The notes beneath the pieces are model-generated. The model ran no database searches. It saw only the letters and a list, made by a program, of their open reading frames with translations, and was not told where the DNA came from. From Oscillospiraceae bacterium (lineage in GTDB: Bacteria; Bacillota; Clostridia; Oscillospirales; Oscillospiraceae): a DNA stretch of 64,000 bases. Positions within the stretch are counted from its first letter, which is position 1. The number at the start of each line of letters is the position of its first letter. A program made the translations under genes and the position numbers. Below, piece by piece: positions 60,200 to 64,000 of this stretch. The stretch covers positions 1-64,000 of the forward strand of contig JAFRER010000010.1 in the NCBI GenBank assembly GCA_017434755.1, in the 5' to 3' direction.

Positions 60200-61042
60200 A
60201 TGGGACAGAAAGTTAATCCTCACGGACTTCGTGTCGGCGTCATCAAGGACTGGGATTCCAGATGGTACGCCAGAGAAGATAAAGTCGGCGATCTCGTGGT
60301 CGAAGACTTCAACATCCGCAAGTATCTCAAGAAGACCCTCTATTCCGCCGGTGTTCCCACTATCGAGATAGAGCGTGACAACGCAAAGGTCCGCATCTAT
60401 ATCCACTGCTCCAGACCGGGCGTGGTAATAGGCAAGGGCGGCCAGGAGATCGAGCGTCTCCAGAGCGAAGTCTCCAAGATGATCGGCAAGCCGGTTGCAA
60501 TCTCCATCATCGAGGTCCGCACGCCCGACACCAACGCACAGCTCGTCGCAGAGAATATCGCCCAGCAGCTTGAAAAGCGCATCGGCTTCCGCCGCGCCAT
60601 CAAGAACGCCATCGGACGCGCGATGAGAATGGGTGCCCGCGGTATCAAGGTCAAATGCGGCGGCCGTCTTGGCGGTGCCGAAATAGCCAGAAGCGAGTGC
60701 TATCACGAGGGGACGATCCCCCTGCAGACGATCCGCGCCGATATCGATTACGGCTTTGCCGAGGCCAGCACGACCTACGGACGTATCGGCATCAAGGTCT
60801 GGATCTACAAAGGCGAAGTCCTCTCCCAGACCCTGCGCACCACCCCGCGCACGATGGATCTCAACAAGCCCCAGGGTGAGCGCCGCCGCAGAGACGACCG
60901 CCGTCCGGGCGACCGCCGTCCCGGCGGTTACAACCGCGATAACCGCGACAACCGCAGCGGCAGCTTCGGCGACCGCCGTCCGGGCGGATACAATCGCGGA
61001 CCCCGTCCCGCAGCTCCCGCCAAGGAAGGAGGCAATGACTGA
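60200..61042 (+). CDS. rpsC: Ribosomal protein S3 with long basic tail
   Basis: A 280-residue protein at the mRNA entrance. The KH domain has [13 protein letters not shown]. Beyond the usual end near residue 215 there is a 60-residue tail of Arg, Asp, Gly and Asn with two DRRPGGYNR copies, likely disordered and RNA-binding. Usual bacterial S3 is about 220-235 residues. The stop overlaps L16 by one base. Confidence 0.97.
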   Translation: MGQKVNPHGLRVGVIKDWDSRWYAREDKVGDLVVEDFNIRKYLKKTLYSAGVPTIEIERDNAKVRIYIHCSRPGVVIGKGGQEIERLQSEVSKMIGKPVAISIIEVRTPDTNAQLVAENIAQQLEKRIGFRRAIKNAIGRAMRMGARGIKVKCGGRLGGAEIARSECYHEGTIPLQTIRADIDYGFAEASTTYGRIGIKVWIYKGEVLSQTLRTTPRTMDLNKPQGERRRRDDRRPGDRRPGGYNRDNRDNRSGSFGDRRPGGYNRGPRPAAPAKEGGND

Positions 61043-61473
61043 TGTTAATGCCTAAAAGAGTAAAATACCGCAGAGTCCAGCGCGGCCGCATGAAGGGAAA
61101 AGCCACCCGCGGCAACGTTGTTACCTACGGTGAGTTCGGCCTTGCCGCACAGGAGCCCGGATGGATCACTTCCAACCAGATCGAAGCAGCCCGTATCGCC
61201 ATGACGCGTTACACGAAGCGCGGCGGTCAGGTCTGGATCAAGATCTTCCCCGACAAGCCCGTTACCTCCAAGCCCGCCGAGACCCGTATGGGTTCCGGTA
61301 AAGGATCTCCGGAGTATTGGGTCTCCGTCGTAAAACCCGGCAGAGTGATGTTTGAGATCGCCGGCGTCCCCGAAGAGACTGCCCGCGAGGCTCTCCGCCT
61401 TGCCAGCCACAAACTGCCCATCAAGACCAAGATCGTCGCGAAGGGCACCGAGACTGAGAACGGTGGTGAATAA
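61042..61473 (+). CDS. rplP: Ribosomal protein L16
   Basis: A 143-residue protein near the tRNA A site. [19 protein letters not shown] opens the sequence and [19 protein letters not shown] holds the central loop. One-base overlap with S3. Confidence 0.98.
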   Translation: MLMPKRVKYRRVQRGRMKGKATRGNVVTYGEFGLAAQEPGWITSNQIEAARIAMTRYTKRGGQVWIKIFPDKPVTSKPAETRMGSGKGSPEYWVSVVKPGRVMFEIAGVPEETAREALRLASHKLPIKTKIVAKGTETENGGE

Positions 61474-61474
61474 G

Positions 61475-61663
61475 ATGAAGGCAAACGAAATACGCTCAAT
61501 GTCAGTTAACGAGCTGGAAAGCAAGCTCGTCGACCTGAAGAAGGACCTGTTCATGCTCCGTATGCAGCATGCCACCAATCATCTTGACAACCCCAACAAG
61601 ATCACCGCTGTGCGTCGTGACATCGCCCGTGTCAAGACCGTGCTGCGCGAGAAACAGAACTGA
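61475..61663 (+). CDS. rpmC: Ribosomal protein L29
   Basis: A 62-residue two-helix protein. [20 protein letters not shown] begins at 61475, one base after the L16 stop; the frame runs further upstream inside rplP without meaning. Its site is within L16 (ACGGTGGTG). Confidence 0.96.
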   Translation: MKANEIRSMSVNELESKLVDLKKDLFMLRMQHATNHLDNPNKITAVRRDIARVKTVLREKQN

Positions 61664-61677
61664 GGAGGGTAGAGAAA

Positions 61678-61941
61678 ATGAGTGAAAACAGAACTACTTC
61701 CCGTAAGGTCCGCGTAGGCAAGGTCGTATCCGACAAGATGGACAAGACTGTGGTCGTCACCGTTGAGGACCGCGTTGCCCACAAGACCTATAAGAAGATC
61801 ATCGGAAGAACCTATCGCCTGAAGGCCCATGACGAGAACAACGAATGCCGCGTCGGTGACATCGTTCGCGTGATGGAGACCCGTCCTCTCTCCAAGGATA
61901 AGAGATGGCGTGTGGTCGAGATCGTTGAGAAGGCTAAGTAA
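61678..61941 (+). CDS. rpsQ: Ribosomal protein S17
   Basis: An 87-residue OB-fold protein that binds 16S rRNA early. [18 protein letters not shown] is the family core. GAGGAGGG precedes the ATG. Confidence 0.97.
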   Translation: MSENRTTSRKVRVGKVVSDKMDKTVVVTVEDRVAHKTYKKIIGRTYRLKAHDENNECRVGDIVRVMETRPLSKDKRWRVVEIVEKAK

Positions 61942-61953
61942 GGAGGCTCCGGA

Positions 61954-62325
61954 ATGATACAGCAGGAAACTTATCTGAAGGTTGCCGACAATACCGGCGC
62001 CAAAGAACTCAAATGCATCCGTGTGCTCGGCGGCTCGAAACGCAAGTACGCCAGCATCGGAGATGTCGTCGTCTGCTCTGTCCGCAAGGCAGCCCCGGGC
62101 GGCTCGGTAAAGAAGGGTGATGTCGTCAAGGCAGTCATCGTCCGCACCGTAAAGCCCGTCCGCCGCGCAGACGGCACCTATGTGCGCTTTGATGAGAACG
62201 CGGCAGTCCTCATCAACACAGGAGATAAAAACCCGCGCGGAACCCGTATCTTCGGACCGGTCGCCCGTGAGCTCCGTGACAAGGAATACATGAAGATCCT
62301 GTCACTCGCTCCCGAAGTGATTTAA
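61954..62325 (+). CDS. rplN: Ribosomal protein L14
   Basis: A 123-residue protein at the subunit bridge. [19 protein letters not shown] and [16 protein letters not shown] are characteristic. It starts 12 bp after S17 with AAGGAGG. Confidence 0.98.
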   Translation: MIQQETYLKVADNTGAKELKCIRVLGGSKRKYASIGDVVVCSVRKAAPGGSVKKGDVVKAVIVRTVKPVRRADGTYVRFDENAAVLINTGDKNPRGTRIFGPVARELRDKEYMKILSLAPEVI

Positions 62326-62340
62326 TGGAGGTCACACAGA

Positions 62341-62646
62341 ATGAAGATAAAGAAAGATGATAAAGTTGTCGTTCTGGCCGGAAAGGACAAAGGCAAGCAG
62401 GGCAAGGTCCTGATTGCCGATCCCAAAGGCGGCAAGGTTGTTGTCGAGGGAGTCAATGTTGCCACCAAGCATCAGAAACCCCAGGGACAGAACCGTGAAG
62501 GCGGCATAATCAAGATCGAGACCCCGATCTATGTCAGCAAGGTGCAGCTCGTCTGCCCGAAATGCGGCAAGGAGACCCGTGTGGGATATAAGCTTGCCGA
62601 CGGCAAGAAGGTCCGCGTCTGCAAAAAGTGCGGAGCTGAAATCTGA
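62341..62646 (+). CDS. rplX: Ribosomal protein L24 with zinc-ribbon end
   Basis: A 101-residue assembly initiator. The KOW motif is [20 protein letters not shown]. The C terminus carries [13 protein letters not shown] and CKKCG, a four-cysteine ribbon seen in many Gram-positive L24 proteins. Confidence 0.97.
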   Translation: MKIKKDDKVVVLAGKDKGKQGKVLIADPKGGKVVVEGVNVATKHQKPQGQNREGGIIKIETPIYVSKVQLVCPKCGKETRVGYKLADGKKVRVCKKCGAEI

Positions 62647-62663
62647 GAAAGGAGTTGCTCACT

Positions 62664-63203
62664 ATGACAAGAATGAAGAAAAAATATGTTGAGGAAGTTG
62701 CTCCTGCTCTGATGGAGAAGTTCCAGTACAAATCCACCATGCAGATCCCCAGGCTCGACAAGATCGTGGTATCCGTCGGCTGCGGCGACTGCAAGGACAA
62801 CGCAAAGGCCCTCGAAGCCGTTATCAAGGACATTTCCGCCATCACCGGACAGCATGCCGTTGCGACTGTCGCAAAGAAGTCCGTTGCAAACTTCAAGCTT
62901 CGTGAAGGCATGAAGGTCGGCGTGAAAGTCACCCTTCGCCAGGACCGTATGTGGGAGTTCCTTGACAGACTGTTCAACGTTGCTCTCCCCCGTGTCCGTG
63001 ACTTCCGCGGCATCTCCGCAGATGCGTTCGACGGCCGCGGGAATTACAGCCTCGGCCTGAAGGAGCAGATCATATTCCCCGAGATAGAGTACGATAAGAT
63101 CGAAAAGCTTCGCGGCATGAACATTGCCATCACCACGACGGCAAAGACTGACGAAGAAGCCCGCGAGCTGCTCAGACTTCTGGGCGCTCCGTTTGTGAAC
63201 TGA
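62664..63203 (+). CDS. rplE: Ribosomal protein L5
   Basis: A 179-residue 5S rRNA-binding protein. [20 protein letters not shown] opens the domain and [20 protein letters not shown] is the conserved core. I use the ATG at 62664, nine bases from AAAGGAG, over the TTG at 62655. Confidence 0.97.
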   Translation: MTRMKKKYVEEVAPALMEKFQYKSTMQIPRLDKIVVSVGCGDCKDNAKALEAVIKDISAITGQHAVATVAKKSVANFKLREGMKVGVKVTLRQDRMWEFLDRLFNVALPRVRDFRGISADAFDGRGNYSLGLKEQIIFPEIEYDKIEKLRGMNIAITTTAKTDEEARELLRLLGAPFVN

Positions 63204-63217
63204 GGAGGAGTAAGAAA

Positions 63218-63403
63218 ATGGCAAAGAAATCGATGATTTTAAAGCAGCAGGCTCCTGCCAAGTACTCAACGCGTAAGTATAACCGCTGCAAAATCTGCGG
63301 CCGTCCCCACGCGTATCTCCGCAATTACGGCATCTGCCGTATCTGCTTCCGCGAACTGGCCTACAAGGGACAGATCCCCGGCGTCCGCAAGGCAAGCTTC
63401 TGA
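63218..63403 (+). CDS. rpsN: Ribosomal protein S14, zinc-binding type
   Basis: A 61-residue protein with CKICGR and CRICFR, the four zinc ligands of the short C+ form. No zinc-free paralog is seen in the window. GAGGAGG precedes the start. It is followed by an unusually long 136-bp gap before rpsH. Confidence 0.97.
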   Translation: MAKKSMILKQQAPAKYSTRKYNRCKICGRPHAYLRNYGICRICFRELAYKGQIPGVRKASF

Positions 63404-63413
63404 CCGTTATGAC

Positions 63414-63512
63414 TGCGGGAGCGCCGCTCCCGCACCATATAAACCGCGGCGAAAGGCCGTGACCAATCAAGTATTGGCATGGAACCTCGCCGCCGAAACT
63501 GCCTCACGGCAG
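63414..63512 (+). promoter_or_regulatory. Structured intercistronic RNA, rpsN-rpsH
   Basis: Stems: TGCGGGAGC 63414-63422 with 63426-63434 (perfect); GCGGCGA 63446-63452 with 63487-63493, enclosing CCAAT 63463-63467 with ATTGG 63473-63477; and CTGCC 63499-63503 with 63508-63512. S8 is known to bind mRNA of its own operon in E. coli, so an S8-binding element is possible here. Confidence 0.5.
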
Positions 63513-63539
63513 TAACTCTAAAACAGGAGGATAAACTAC

Positions 63540-63938
63540 ATGCAGATCACAGATCCCATTGCCGACATGCTCACTCGCATCCGCAATGCCGGCACAGCAA
63601 AGCACGAAACAGTTGATGTCCCTGCTTCCAAGATGAAGAAGTCCATCGCCGAGATCCTTCTCAACGAAGGTTACATCAAGAACTACCAGGTCATTGATGA
63701 CGGCACTCAGGGCATCATCCGCATCACCCTCAAGTACCTGCCCGGCAAAGAGAAGGCCATCCAGGGCCTCCGCCGCGTCAGCAAACCCGGTCTCCGTGTG
63801 TATGCAGGCGCCGACGAGCTCCCCCGCGTTCTCAGAGGACTGGGCATCGCGATCATCTCCACATCCAAGGGCGTTATGACCGACAAGGAAGCGCGTAAGC
63901 AGAATGTCGGCGGCGAGGTCCTTGCGTTCGTATGGTAA
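63540..63938 (+). CDS. rpsH: Ribosomal protein S8
   Basis: A 132-residue 16S rRNA-binding protein. [18 protein letters not shown] starts the domain and [19 protein letters not shown] ends it. ACAGGAGG precedes the ATG. The upstream gap may carry its regulatory site. Confidence 0.98.
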   Translation: MQITDPIADMLTRIRNAGTAKHETVDVPASKMKKSIAEILLNEGYIKNYQVIDDGTQGIIRITLKYLPGKEKAIQGLRRVSKPGLRVYAGADELPRVLRGLGIAIISTSKGVMTDKEARKQNVGGEVLAFVW

Positions 63939-63951
63939 GGGAGGAACGGAA

Positions 63952-64000
63952 ATGTCAAGAATAGGAAGAGCTCCCATCACCATTCCCGCAGGCGTTGAGA
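63952..64000 (+). CDS. rplF: Ribosomal protein L6, 3'-truncated by window end
   Basis: Only the first 16 codons are present (MSRIGRAPITIPAGVE), which match the L6 N terminus. AGGGAGG precedes the ATG 13 bp after rpsH. The rest lies outside the window. Confidence 0.93.
   Translation, partial: MSRIGRAPITIPAGVE

Noticed and set aside
1-64000. tRNA or rRNA genes
   Set aside because: I scanned for T-loop and conserved rRNA sequences and saw none. ACCTTGAAAA in the island repeats resembles an rRNA spacer motif, but no rRNA is adjacent.

Overview
This is chromosomal DNA of an anaerobic, high-GC Clostridia-type Firmicute. I infer this from two [FeFe]-hydrogenases, an oxygen-sensitive class III ribonucleotide reductase with NrdR-type sites, a Rex-like operator, a SpoIIE/PP2C phosphatase, a TAXI-TRAP transporter, the zinc-binding form of S14 and the Firmicute S10-spc ribosomal order. 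I cannot name the genus. No tRNA, rRNA, CRISPR array, transposase or integrase was seen.

Layout. 1-2.6 kb: end of dnaK and all of dnaJ, closed by a terminator. 2.7-17.3 kb: an accessory island, clearly more AT-rich in its first half. It holds a large UvrD-like helicase fused to a nuclease-like insert, zinc ribbons and an RQC-like domain; a RES-domain protein; a Ser/Thr kinase-STAND ATPase fusion; a CbxX/SpoVK-like AAA+ ATPase with a small partner; five small unknown genes, two of them tandem paralogs; a vWA protein; and two regulator-like proteins sharing one unusual helical domain. A 17-bp sequence occurs five times here, always upstream of genes, and an 82-bp unit containing it occurs twice. 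17.4-30.2 kb: a two-gene flavin/iron-sulfur redox unit, a VanX-like lipoprotein, an alpha/beta hydrolase, an RNA-polymerase alpha-CTD-like small protein, an aldo/keto reductase coupled to a double-glycine-leader zinc-ribbon peptide, a DUF4250 protein, and a sensory [FeFe]-hydrogenase plus PP2C pair divergent from a second [FeFe]-hydrogenase across a Rex-like site.

30.2-44.6 kb: mixed housekeeping genes: proS, a membrane-protein pair, a flavoprotein, a SIMPL lipoprotein, a NERD protein overlapping a catalytically degenerate PurN homolog, a histidine-phosphatase/GNAT fusion with a metallophosphatase, rpe with an LRR lipoprotein and an Fe-S aldo/keto reductase, an orphan MsmK-type ATPase behind a long structured leader, and a YwaF-like membrane protein. 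44.7-49.5 kb: an anaerobic nucleotide-reduction operon, nrdG, nrdD fused to a thioredoxin domain, an XRE-like protein, and trxB, behind two NrdR-type boxes. 49.5-56.1 kb: glycerate kinase, a HAD phosphatase, and a LysR-TAXI transporter operon. 56.2-64 kb: the S10-spc ribosomal operon from rpsJ to the start of rplF, with a leader terminator and two structured intercistronic regions.

How parts fit. The thioredoxin fusion on NrdD plus the adjacent thioredoxin reductase point to a thioredoxin-driven class III reductase. The two hydrogenases look like an H2 sensor with a phosphatase output and a catalytic enzyme under NADH/NAD control. The island is the best candidate for an undescribed system: its kinase-STAND, AAA+, vWA and helicase-nuclease genes are the kinds of parts found in signalling and anti-phage systems, and the shared 17-bp element suggests common control. 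That last link is inference.
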